Origin: Alphaproteobacteria bacterium UBA3773
Lineage (GTDB): Bacteria > Pseudomonadota > Alphaproteobacteria > RF32 > CAG-239
Assembly: GCA_002372275.1 (NCBI GenBank)
Contig: DFFP01000011.1
Span: forward strand, 1-13,404
Length of the DNA stretch: 13,404 nucleotides
Direction of reading: 5' to 3'
This document shows positions 4,672-12,165 of this stretch, in pieces (the stretch's first letter is position 1; each line of letters starts with the position of its first letter). Both the position numbers and the translations under genes were made by a program. The notes under the pieces were generated by a model, which worked only from the letters and a program-made list of their open reading frames with translations, was not told the origin of the DNA and did not search any database.

Positions 4672-5448
4672 CTATTTTTGTTCCTCCTTAACAGATGTTA
4701 ATCGATCAAGCAGAGCATCAACAATGTCCGCATAATGATCATAATCTTCACTTAAATCCTGATCATTTTCATGCCCGATTCGAATACCGTAGCGTTCTTT
4801 TGCTTCTTTTGAAAGATCTTGACCAAACTCTGCTTGAGATAATTTTTTAAAATACTGATAATAAGGCACAGCCGTATCATATTCCGAGCGAGTCGTTCTT
4901 GTTTCTTCTTCCCTGTGGGTTAAAAATTTGATGGATGTGCGCATTTCACGCAATTTTTGTAATTTATAGCGTACAAAGCGCCACCTTTCCATTGCGGGCG
5001 CTGTATTATTTTTTTCATACAACCCCAAACATAAAATCAAATCGTTTTCTCTAAAATTGAGCGTATCAAGCAAGTTTTCGCGAAGGGCGGCATCTTCTTT
5101 TGTGATAAACCCGTCATTTAAGCATTTTAAGACCTCTGTTGTTTTATTGAGCCAATGAAAATACTCATCAACCGGGCTGATTTCGCCGTTTGAAAAGCGT
5201 GCATTTTTTGCGTCCTCAAGCGACATATCGTCAAGTGACGGTTTTTCCAAAAGTCCTGCCAGCTTAAATCTTAAATCAGCCGCATGAATATCCGTTGTCT
5301 CGCTATAAATTTTTACAAGTCTCTGATTGGCCCCCAAAACAGCCTCAATTAAAATTCTGTTTTGATCAGTCTCAGACAAATTCGGATATAACACATTAAT
5401 TTTTTGAATTAAAAGTTCCGGTATTGTTAAAAAACGATCAGTCTTCAT
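4672..5448 (-). CDS. Hypothetical protein, partner of the TerB-like gene
   Basis: A 258-residue protein I do not recognise. It looks soluble and mostly helical, with no signal peptide, membrane segment or Cys motif; only two Cys are present (109 and 140). Residues 150-185 are rich in Arg/Lys/Glu (RWRFVRYKLQKLREMR) and could form a long helix or coiled coil; the C-terminus is acidic (ENDQDLSEDYDHY). Its ATG lies 11 nt inside the upstream TerB-like gene, with GAGG about 9 nt upstream, so the two are almost certainly co-translated and may act together. A Glu-Glu-Gln-Lys tail ends at TAG, with no hairpin terminator after it. It is real by its length, coupling and ribosome site. Confidence 0.75.
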   Translation of the reverse strand: MKTDRFLTIPELLIQKINVLYPNLSETDQNRILIEAVLGANQRLVKIYSETTDIHAADLRFKLAGLLEKPSLDDMSLEDAKNARFSNGEISPVDEYFHWLNKTTEVLKCLNDGFITKEDAALRENLLDTLNFRENDLILCLGLYEKNNTAPAMERWRFVRYKLQKLREMRTSIKFLTHREEETRTTRSEYDTAVPYYQYFKKLSQAEFGQDLSKEAKERYGIRIGHENDQDLSEDYDHYADIVDALLDRLTSVKEEQK

Positions 5449-5893
5449 CTGTCAAATCCTCTTCAAAAATAATTTTTCCCTGTTCCTGCCACAAAAGATA
5501 ATCAATGATCCAGCGACCGATTTTTTCGATCTTTTCGATTTCCAAATCAAGTGCCCCACAAATTTTACAAATAAAAGCAACTTCTTCATCACCTAAGCGG
5601 TGGTCGACATGCCCCATATAAAAAAGCGATTTTGCAAGTTCTAAAGCAACTTTTCTTGATTTCAAACAATCAATTTCTTCCATCAAATCCGCTGCCGTGG
5701 CACGCACAAATATTTTTTTAATATCCTTAACATTACATTCTTTGGCTACTTTTTTGATTTGTGCTTGTTCATTTTTATGGACTTCACCGTCAAGCGCCGT
5801 TGAAACCAAAAGTGTTTTCAAAAAAACAATTTTTTGTTCTTCGGTTAATGTGTCCATCACTTTTTGATTTAAATCGATTTTAAGTTCCGTCAT
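5438..5893 (-). CDS. TerB-like (tellurite-resistance TerB family) protein
   Basis: A 151-residue helical protein with two TerB/DjlA-like half-repeats: VSTALDGEVHKNEQAQIKKVA (about residues 30-50) and FYMGHVDHRLGDEEVAFI (91-108), each with the small-residue-Asp-Gly/His and downstream Glu pattern of the family's acidic metal-binding helices. TerB-like domains occur in many proteins besides tellurite operons, so a tellurite role should not be assumed. I chose the ATG at 5893 because GGAG sits 6 nt before it; the upstream ATG at 5923 overlaps the -10 element. It ends inside the next gene (11-nt overlap). The C-terminus is acidic (EEDLTDED). No other ter genes are in the window. Confidence 0.7.
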   Translation of the reverse strand: MTELKIDLNQKVMDTLTEEQKIVFLKTLLVSTALDGEVHKNEQAQIKKVAKECNVKDIKKIFVRATAADLMEEIDCLKSRKVALELAKSLFYMGHVDHRLGDEEVAFICKICGALDLEIEKIEKIGRWIIDYLLWQEQGKIIFEEDLTDED

Positions 5894-5911
5894 TTTAATC
5901 TCCATTTTTAC

Positions 5912-5920
5912 CTTATAGCA
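5912..5920 (-). promoter_or_regulatory. Extended -10 promoter of the TerB-like operon
   Basis: On the minus strand TGC directly precedes TATAAG (5912-5917), an extended -10 pattern that can work with a poor -35. The predicted start, near 5905, leaves a leader of only about 12 nt, which still includes the GGAG ribosome site at 5900-5903. No good -35 is seen. Confidence 0.4.
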
Positions 5921-6042
5921 CATAACATTTAAAATTCATTACATTTTTTAAGAGATGTTTATTTTTTTAAGATGTGTTCTTGCATATTTTAATCAATTGT
6001 GCTAGCTTGCAAACAATGGTTTTAACAAAAACATAAAATTAT

Positions 6043-6885
6043 ATGACTGAAACAAATCGAAAATTAGGCATCATTGCCGGCGGCGGAACTTTGCCGCACC
6101 TTTTAATCAAACATTGCAAAGAACATCAAATACCTTATTGTTTGCTTGCTATCATCGGCAATGCCGACGAAGGTTTAACAAAAGAAGAATGCTCATCAAA
6201 ACAGATTCGCATCGGCCAGGCCGGTAGTGCCTTTAAGTTTTTCAAATCCGAAAAAGTCACCGATGTTGTGATGATCGGAACCATTCGCCGACCGAGTTTT
6301 TCCGATATTGTTCCTGATTTAAGAACAGCAGCTTTTTTTGCCAAAATCGGCTTTAAGGCGCTGGGCGATGACGGCATTTTGCGTGCACTCACAAACGAAA
6401 TCGAAAGTGAGGGGTTTCGCGTGATCGGCATTCATGAAATTATGCCCGAAATTTTGTTTAAACCGGGGATTTTAACCAAAGTCAAACCCGACAAACAAGC
6501 TCTTGCCGATATTAAGCGCGGAGTTGAAGTCGGCTTAATTTTAGGAAAACTTGATGTCGGGCAATCCGTTATCGTTCAACAAGGCTTAGTTTTAGGCGTT
6601 GAGGGAATTGAGGGCACCGATGAACTCATTAAGCGTTGCGGTTCATACAAGCGAAGCGGCGACGGCGGTGTTTTAATCAAACTTTGCAAAGTCACACAAG
6701 ACATGCGCACCGACCTCCCGACCGTTGGTCTGCAAACAATTGAAAATGCGCACAATTCCGGCTTAAGAGGCCTTGCCGTTCATGCCTCAAATGCGCTCAT
6801 TGTTGATGAAAAAGCCGTTATTGAGCGTGCCAACAAATACAAAATGTTTTTAATCGGCATTAACCCGTCGGAGTACCAAAGATGA
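6043..6885 (+). CDS. lpxI: LpxI, UDP-2,3-diacylglucosamine diphosphatase
   Basis: A 280-residue enzyme that hydrolyses UDP-2,3-diacylglucosamine to lipid X and UMP in lipid A synthesis, at the cytoplasmic side of the inner membrane. LpxI replaces LpxH in Alphaproteobacteria and some others. The N-terminal LGIIAGGGTLPHLL (8-21) and the C-terminal GDGGVLIKL (206-214) and QDMRTDLPTVG (219-229) signatures are clear; the family's catalytic Asp lies in this QDxRxDLP segment. Length is normal. The ATG has no obvious Shine-Dalgarno sequence and no convincing promoter was found in the 149-nt divergent gap to the TerB-like gene. It overlaps lpxB by ATGA, which is the expected metabolic partner. lpxA, fabZ and lpxD, usual upstream neighbours, are absent here. 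Confidence 0.95.
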   Translation: MTETNRKLGIIAGGGTLPHLLIKHCKEHQIPYCLLAIIGNADEGLTKEECSSKQIRIGQAGSAFKFFKSEKVTDVVMIGTIRRPSFSDIVPDLRTAAFFAKIGFKALGDDGILRALTNEIESEGFRVIGIHEIMPEILFKPGILTKVKPDKQALADIKRGVEVGLILGKLDVGQSVIVQQGLVLGVEGIEGTDELIKRCGSYKRSGDGGVLIKLCKVTQDMRTDLPTVGLQTIENAHNSGLRGLAVHASNALIVDEKAVIERANKYKMFLIGINPSEYQR

Positions 6886-8030
6886 AAATTTATATTATTG
6901 CCGGTGAACCTTCCGGTGACATATTGGCAGCAAGATTGATACGTGCCATGAGCTTAAAATATCCCGAAGTTGAATTTTTCGGCATCGGGGGTGAAGCGAT
7001 GGAGCGCGAAGGCGTCAAGTCACTCTTTAACATTTCAGAATTAGCCGTTATGGGTTTTTTTGAAGTTATTCCGAGTATTCCGCGGATTTTAAAAAGAATC
7101 CGTCAAACCATTTCAGATATCGAAAAAATCAAGCCCGATGCCGTCATCACGGTCGACAGCTGGAGTTTTTCCGCCCGCATTCACAAAATTTTGCGCAAGA
7201 AAAAAATCAAAACCAAGCAAATTCACTACGTTGCACCTCAAGTTTGGGCATGGAAGAAAAAACGCGCCCGCACGATGTATAAATATATTGACTTACTTTT
7301 AACCTTATTTCCGTATGAGCCGAAATACTTTACCCCTTATCATCTCAAAGCCGAATTTGTCGGTCACCCGGTCATTGAAAGCCCTGTTTTATACGGCAAC
7401 CAAGATGAGTTCAGACATCGCTTTAATATTGCAGATGACGCACCGATTATGACGATTTTACCCGGATCCCGCAAAACGGAAATTTCGCGACTTTTACCGG
7501 TCTTTTTAAGATCGGCCGAAATATTTTATGAAAAACATCCGAATTATGTTTTTGTTCTTCCGACGGTTCAAACGGTCGAATCTCAAGTTAAAGAATTGAC
7601 CCGAAACACCAAACTGCCACTTATCATCTTAAACACCGAAACAGATCGCTACGATGCTTTTCAAAGCAGTGACATTGCCGTTGCGGCCTCAGGCACGGTG
7701 GCCTTAGAGCTTGCCATCATCAATGTGCCGCACATTATTGCCTATAAAGTGGCGCCGCTCACCGCCTTTTTAGCACGTCATCTTTTAAAAATTCAATTTG
7801 TAAACTTAACAAATATCCTGCTTGGGCGCGAAGTTGTACCCGAACTGTTACAAGAAAACTGCACAACAGAAAAAATTCTTTATTACGTTTCGGAACTCTT
7901 AAAGAAAAAAGAGTTATATGAGCGCCAGCAAGAGGGCTTTGAAAAATTAAAAACAATTCTCGGTGTCGGCGAACAAAACCCGAGCGAAACGGCCTGTGAC
8001 ATTATCATCAATGCTATTTCAAACAAATGA
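6882..8030 (+). CDS. lpxB: LpxB, lipid-A-disaccharide synthase
   Basis: A 382-residue GT-B fold glycosyltransferase (GT19) that joins lipid X to UDP-2,3-diacylglucosamine, giving the beta-1,6-linked disaccharide of lipid A. Seen motifs: AGEPSGDILAARL (7-19), GIGGEAM (34-40), HYVAPQVWAWKKKRA (115-129), FVGHPV (159-164), LPGSRKTEI (193-201) and ASGTVALELA (269-278), all typical. The segment that often reads D-x-P-x-F around the conserved Asp is VDSWSF here (91-96), keeping Asp92 but with Trp in the Pro position. Length is normal. It overlaps lpxI and comEC by 4 nt each (ATGA), with GGAG 8 nt before its own ATG. It consumes both the substrate and the product of LpxI. Confidence 0.96.
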   Translation: MKIYIIAGEPSGDILAARLIRAMSLKYPEVEFFGIGGEAMEREGVKSLFNISELAVMGFFEVIPSIPRILKRIRQTISDIEKIKPDAVITVDSWSFSARIHKILRKKKIKTKQIHYVAPQVWAWKKKRARTMYKYIDLLLTLFPYEPKYFTPYHLKAEFVGHPVIESPVLYGNQDEFRHRFNIADDAPIMTILPGSRKTEISRLLPVFLRSAEIFYEKHPNYVFVLPTVQTVESQVKELTRNTKLPLIILNTETDRYDAFQSSDIAVAASGTVALELAIINVPHIIAYKVAPLTAFLARHLLKIQFVNLTNILLGREVVPELLQENCTTEKILYYVSELLKKKELYERQQEGFEKLKTILGVGEQNPSETACDIIINAISNK

Positions 8031-10000
8031 TTTTTCACTTTCTGAAATCAAATACTTTAGCCGAGCAAACACGCTGGATTTTATGGACGCCTGTTCTTTT
8101 CGGCGCCGGCATCGGTTTTTATTTTTCGCTTGACACAGAGCCGCCAACGTGGTTACTGCTGACCATTTTTGAGCTTTGTTTACTTGTTTTTTATCTTGCG
8201 CGCAAAAACACAACAGCGGTCTTTTTACTCTCGGCATTGATGATTTTTTTGTTCGGCCTTTTATGGATCAAAGCCTATACCTTGTTTCAAAGCAAAAAAG
8301 TTGATTTTCCCCCTGCACAAGAAACAACATACCTGAAAGGCACAATTTTACAAACGGACACAAACCCCAAAGGCAAAAAACGCCTGTGGCTTGACAATGT
8401 TTCTGATTTTAACGACCCTAAAAAAGGGATATATCGAATCACCGTATCTGATAAAAAACAGTCTTTTGAGGCGGGGCAGTGTGTTGAAATGGCCGCCACC
8501 GTCAGCGCTCCTTCTCAAGCTTTAATTCCAAACGGATTTCAATTCAATCGCCAAGCTTTTTACCAAGGCATTTCCGCCATCGGATATAACGAGAGCAACG
8601 TTTTTATCATCGATTGCGAAAAAGAGCCATCATTTTTTAAGCGTTTTCAAAACAGCCTTTTTCGAGTTCGTCAAAGCATCTCGTCTTATATTGCAAAAAC
8701 CCTCCCGCAAAATGAAGCCGCAATTGCCTCTGCTGTTTTAGTTGGTCAAAAAAATCAAATCCCCGACACGCTTTACACACAATATCGCAATGCCGGGCTT
8801 GCACATTTTCTTTCGATTTCGGGACTGCACATGGGCTTAATCAGTGCTTTTGCCTTTTTTTTCATACGTTTTTTAATGGCTCTTTTCCCTTATTTATCAC
8901 TTCGTTATTCTTCCAAAAAATGTGCGGCGGTCGGTGCTATTTTCTTAAGTTTTATTTATCTGTTGTTTTCAGGGTTTGCTGTTCCTGCCGAACGCGCGTT
9001 TTTAATGACAACCCTTGTTTTAATCGGTGTTTTACTTGACAGAAACGCTATTTCAATGCGCATGGTTGCCTTTGGAGCTTTCATCATTTTAATGTTTCAG
9101 CCTTATACGTTGCTCACTCCCGGTTTTCAAATGTCTTTTGCTTCGGTCACGGCTTTGATTGCTTTTTATGAAACATGGTCTGCAAAATTTCATTTCCGCG
9201 CCAACAATTATTTTTCAAAATTTTTGTTTTATTTGGCGGGTATTTCTTTAACAACCTTCATTGCAAGCATAGCCACACTTCCTTTTTGCCTTTATCATTT
9301 CGAAACCCTTGCGCCTTATGCAATTTTCGGCAACATTTTAGCCGCGCCGATTATTACATTTTTGGTGATGCCTTTTATTTTTCTTTCATTTCTTCTTTTT
9401 CCGTTTCATTTAAGCTTTTATTCCCTCAAAGTCGCCGGATTCGGAATTGCCATCTTAAATAAAATTACCGATTTTGTTTCAAATATAGAGTTTGCCGGCC
9501 TGCACGTTCCGGCGCCGACATTATGGAGCATTCTTATTGTATTATTCGGCGGATTGTGGCTTGCGTTGTGGCTGGGACGCTGGCGCTATTTCGGGCTGAT
9601 AGCGCTTATCGTCGGTTTTGGCTGTTTTTATTTTTCGCCATCGCCAAAAATTTTATATAACGCGACCGCTCAAAGCGTCGGTTTCAAAACAGATTCCGAA
9701 ACGCTTATTATTTTCACCTCTGATAAAAACAACTTTTTAAATCAAATTTGGCAACAAAAAACGCCAAAACTCATCGTCAAAAAAGACCTTCAAAGCCTGC
9801 CTGAAAAACAAATATATTGCGCAAACGAACGCTGCCGCTATCAAAACTTTTTCAGCTTTGATTTAAAAGGAAACATTTCTTTTCAAAACAAAATCTTAAA
9901 TCCGCAGAAAGATCTTGGCGGCGCCATATATCTCAAAGGACGCAAGCCATACCTTCAAACCGTCCGACAAACGGTCGGCTCAAGGCCATGGAACCAATAA
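8027..10000 (+). CDS. comEC: ComEC/Rec2-family DNA uptake channel
   Basis: A 657-residue polytopic membrane protein of the ComEC family, which carries transforming single-stranded DNA across the inner membrane. An N-terminal three-helix region (17-83) is followed by an OB-like soluble region (about 95-210, DUF4131) and the Competence domain, marked by AHFLSISGLHMGL (259-271), FSGFAVPAERAFLM (314-327) and TPGFQMSFASVTAL (364-377). Further membrane helices run to about 535. The last 120 residues are soluble but show no HxHxDH metallo-beta-lactamase motif, so this is a form without the nuclease-like domain. The ATGA overlap with lpxB and lack of its own ribosome site indicate coupled translation. 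Whether the organism is transformable cannot be judged; no other com genes are present. It ends 11 nt from the convergent ispA stop. Confidence 0.93.
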   Translation: MIFHFLKSNTLAEQTRWILWTPVLFGAGIGFYFSLDTEPPTWLLLTIFELCLLVFYLARKNTTAVFLLSALMIFLFGLLWIKAYTLFQSKKVDFPPAQETTYLKGTILQTDTNPKGKKRLWLDNVSDFNDPKKGIYRITVSDKKQSFEAGQCVEMAATVSAPSQALIPNGFQFNRQAFYQGISAIGYNESNVFIIDCEKEPSFFKRFQNSLFRVRQSISSYIAKTLPQNEAAIASAVLVGQKNQIPDTLYTQYRNAGLAHFLSISGLHMGLISAFAFFFIRFLMALFPYLSLRYSSKKCAAVGAIFLSFIYLLFSGFAVPAERAFLMTTLVLIGVLLDRNAISMRMVAFGAFIILMFQPYTLLTPGFQMSFASVTALIAFYETWSAKFHFRANNYFSKFLFYLAGISLTTFIASIATLPFCLYHFETLAPYAIFGNILAAPIITFLVMPFIFLSFLLFPFHLSFYSLKVAGFGIAILNKITDFVSNIEFAGLHVPAPTLWSILIVLFGGLWLALWLGRWRYFGLIALIVGFGCFYFSPSPKILYNATAQSVGFKTDSETLIIFTSDKNNFLNQIWQQKTPKLIVKKDLQSLPEKQIYCANERCRYQNFFSFDLKGNISFQNKILNPQKDLGGAIYLKGRKPYLQTVRQTVGSRPWNQ

Positions 10001-10011
10001 ATAAAAACGCT

Positions 10012-10905
10012 CTAGTAGTCGCGCTCAATAATAAAATCAGCCAAATCTTTTAAGGTTTCGGCCTTTGCCCCAAACGGCGCCAATGCTTCTTTGGCATTTT
10101 TAATCAAATCAAAAGCCATTTCTTTGGCTTTCTCTAAACCGCAAACCGAAACAAAGGTCAGTTTATCTTCTTTATCATCTTTTCGAAGCGTTTTGCCGAC
10201 TTTTTGTTCATCGCCTGTCACATCTAATATATCATCTGCAATCTGAAAAGCCTTACCGATGCCTCTGGCGTATTTTCTGAGTGCTGTTAATTCTTCTTGA
10301 GTGGCCCCGCCGATGACTGCCCCGGCCTCAACGGCATATTGGAGCAAACGCCCCGTTTTCATTTCTTCAATTCGCGAAATCAGCTCAAGCGGATTTTTCT
10401 CATCTTTTGCATTTTCGGCGTATAAATCGAGCATTTGTCCGGCCACCATACCGTCATAACCGCCTGCCCCCCTTGAAAGGAGCTCAATTAATTTCACTTT
10501 CACATCATTCAAATAAGAGGATTTAACTAAAACTTCAAACGCATACGTTAAAAGTCCGTCGCCGGCCAAAATAGCGGTTGCCTCATCAAAAGCCTTGTGA
10601 CAACTTGGTTTTCCGCGTCTGAAATCATCATTATCCATCGCGGGCAAATCATCATGAACAAGCGAATAAGAGTGCAACATCTCAAGCGAAATCGCAGCTT
10701 CAAAAACCTTATCTTGCGAAACATTAAAAAGCTTTGCCGTCTCACTCATCAAAAACGGGCGCAATCTTTTTCCGCCGTTTGAAACAGCATATTCCATTGC
10801 TTCCATCACGCGCTTTTCATAGCCTTCGGGCTTTATAAAATACGGACTGATTTTTGTGTTAAACTCCGAAGAAAAGGCCTTGATTTTTTCTAATATATCA
10901 CTCAT
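10012..10905 (-). CDS. ispA: IspA, farnesyl diphosphate synthase (short-chain prenyltransferase)
   Basis: A 297-residue all-helical enzyme that condenses IPP with DMAPP and GPP to make farnesyl diphosphate, the precursor of undecaprenyl phosphate, quinones and other isoprenoids. GGKRLRP is at 44-50, the first Asp-rich motif LVHDDLPAMD at 82-91, GQMLDL at 156-161 and the second Asp-rich motif QIADDILDVTGD at 221-232. The Tyr-Ser pair before the first Asp motif (80-81) matches farnesyl-type synthases, though product length is an inference. The usual GKD element reads RKD (241-243). The ATG lies 8 nt inside xseB, with GAGG upstream, the xseB-ispA pairing common in Proteobacteria. dxs, often next in line, is not present; comEC converges instead. 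Confidence 0.95.
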   Translation of the reverse strand: MSDILEKIKAFSSEFNTKISPYFIKPEGYEKRVMEAMEYAVSNGGKRLRPFLMSETAKLFNVSQDKVFEAAISLEMLHSYSLVHDDLPAMDNDDFRRGKPSCHKAFDEATAILAGDGLLTYAFEVLVKSSYLNDVKVKLIELLSRGAGGYDGMVAGQMLDLYAENAKDEKNPLELISRIEEMKTGRLLQYAVEAGAVIGGATQEELTALRKYARGIGKAFQIADDILDVTGDEQKVGKTLRKDDKEDKLTFVSVCGLEKAKEMAFDLIKNAKEALAPFGAKAETLKDLADFIIERDY

Positions 10906-11149
10906 TTTCGATTGCCTCGTCCAAAGGTGTGACTTTCAGTTCGCCGTTTGCCTGCTGTTCGATTTTTTCAATTTTCAGCTCGGCAGCTTTTAATTTTTGC
11001 TCACAAATTTGTTTTAATTTTGTAGCCTTTTCATAAGCCTCCACCGCGTCATCGAGTTTTGTTTGCCCCGATTCGAGCGCCACAACAATTGCTTCTAATT
11101 TTTGCAAAGCTTCTTCAAAACTGATATTTTCTGTCTTAAGGTCTTTCAT
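10898..11149 (-). CDS. xseB: Exodeoxyribonuclease VII small subunit
   Basis: An 83-residue helical coiled-coil subunit of exonuclease VII, which degrades single-stranded DNA in both directions in complex with XseA. The family pattern is clear: ISFEEALQKLEAIVVALESG (9-28) followed by LDDAVEAYEKATKLKQICEQKL (32-53). Length is normal. A strong AAGGAG lies 5 nt before the ATG. Its stop overlaps the ispA start, so the two are translated together. xseA is not in the window. A candidate TTGCCT/TAAAAC promoter with 17-nt spacing lies upstream on the minus strand but is weak. Confidence 0.95.
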   Translation of the reverse strand: MKDLKTENISFEEALQKLEAIVVALESGQTKLDDAVEAYEKATKLKQICEQKLKAAELKIEKIEQQANGELKVTPLDEAIENE

Positions 11150-11302
11150 AATATCTCCTTTTTTTTTACTTCATTTATCTTTTGTTTTAGTCTGATTTTG
11201 TCTCAAAGGCAACAGCTTTTATTTTCTTATAACCATTAGCAGTAATTTTATTTAAAAAAATTTTATTTATCTTATTTTTTTTATCAAAAGGAGAAGAAAA
11301 AA

Positions 11303-11566
11303 ATGGATTTTACAAACGCGACCGTTTTATTAAAAGCACTTGCCAACACAAAAAGACTTGAAATTTTAAAACTTTTATCCGATAGTGAAAAGAGCGTCGG
11401 TTCGATTTTAGAAAATCTTGATTTAACGCAATCAGCCTTATCGCAACATTTAGCTGTTTTGCGAAAATCGAAAGTCTTAAAAACCAAGCGGCGCGCACAA
11501 CAAATATTTTACATTTTAGAAGATGAGGATATCAAAAAAATCCTCAATTTATTGGAGAAAAAATGA
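11303..11566 (+). CDS. ArsR-family HTH transcriptional regulator, cysteine-free
   Basis: An 87-residue winged-helix regulator of the ArsR type. The fold is visible as helices at 4-26 (LLKALANTKRLEILKLL), the HTH at 32-59 with recognition helix LTQSALSQHLAVLRKSKVL, and the wing at 60-72 ending QIFYIL. ArsR proteins usually repress their own operon and release DNA on binding metal or by Cys oxidation. This one has no Cys at all, so neither classical Cys metal site nor a disulfide switch is possible; the signal is unknown. AAGGAG lies 9 nt before the ATG. It overlaps the flavin reductase gene by ATGA, so that gene is its most likely target, by inference from position. Confidence 0.9.
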   Translation: MDFTNATVLLKALANTKRLEILKLLSDSEKSVGSILENLDLTQSALSQHLAVLRKSKVLKTKRRAQQIFYILEDEDIKKILNLLEKK

Positions 11567-12165
11567 CCAAGATTACATGGCCGGCCGGCACACTTTTAGC
11601 CCCTCTGCCGCCTGCACTGATTTGTTGCGGCACGATGGAAGAACCAAACGTCATGACGGCAGCTTGGACGGGGATTATCTCGACCACCCCGCCGATGACA
11701 TATGTTTCCATCCGCCCCTCACGATTTTCGCACGATATTATTTTGCAAAAAAAAGAATTTACCATCAACGTCCCAACCTGGAAAATCGCGCATGCCGTTG
11801 ATTATTGCGGCGTCAAATCAGGAAGGCTTGAAAACAAATTTCAAAAAACAGGCTTAACGCCTGCCCCATCTTCGGTTGTTTCAGCTCCTCAAATCAGTCA
11901 GTGCCCCATTTCGCTTGAATGCGTGGTAAAAGATATTCTTCATTTTGAAACGCACGATATGTTTTTATCCGAAATTGTGTCTGTCAGCGTCGATGATGAA
12001 TATATCAACAGCGCCGGAAAACTCGAGCTCGAAAAAGCGGGGTTATTAGTTTATGCGCATGGTTTTTATTATACCATGGGGCGTCAACTCGGCAAATTCG
12101 GATTTTCGGTTGAAAAACCAAAAACCGTCAAAAAACGCAAAAAATATCTCACACTCAAAAAATAA
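11563..12165 (+). CDS. Flavin reductase-like FMN-binding split-barrel protein
   Basis: A 200-residue member of the flavin reductase-like domain family (PF01613 type), which binds FMN in a split barrel and either reduces flavins or passes electrons (flavoredoxin-like). The pattern is clear: NVMTAAWTGIISTTPPMTYVSI (29-50), RPSRFSHDII (51-60), EFTINVP (65-71) and the later ISLECVVKDIL segment (116-126). Several Cys are present (21, 22, 82, 114, 120), but not in an iron-sulfur motif. The C-terminus is a Lys-rich tail. GGAG is just upstream of the ATG, which overlaps the ArsR-type gene. The electron donor and physiological substrate are unknown. Its stop abuts that of the convergent glycosyltransferase with no gap. 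Confidence 0.85.
   Translation: MTKITWPAGTLLAPLPPALICCGTMEEPNVMTAAWTGIISTTPPMTYVSIRPSRFSHDIILQKKEFTINVPTWKIAHAVDYCGVKSGRLENKFQKTGLTPAPSSVVSAPQISQCPISLECVVKDILHFETHDMFLSEIVSVSVDDEYINSAGKLELEKAGLLVYAHGFYYTMGRQLGKFGFSVEKPKTVKKRKKYLTLKK

Noticed and set aside
5438..5923. Longer TerB-like ORF starting at 5923
   Set aside because: The start codon would lie upstream of the candidate -10 element and has no ribosome site, while the ATG at 5893 has GGAG 6 nt upstream.
5960..6042. lpxI promoter TTGCAT-17-TAGCTT
   Set aside because: The -10 matches the consensus at only three of six positions, which is not enough in AT-rich DNA.
8019..8237. 72-codon minus-strand ORF at the lpxB-comEC junction, and similar antisense ORFs inside comEC, lpxI, ispA and the glycosyltransferase
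   Set aside because: They are shadows opposite clear coding sequences, without ribosome sites or recognisable domains.
9640..10000. Metallo-beta-lactamase domain at the ComEC C-terminus
   Set aside because: No HxHxDH motif or other metal ligands are seen; this ComEC belongs to the shorter form.
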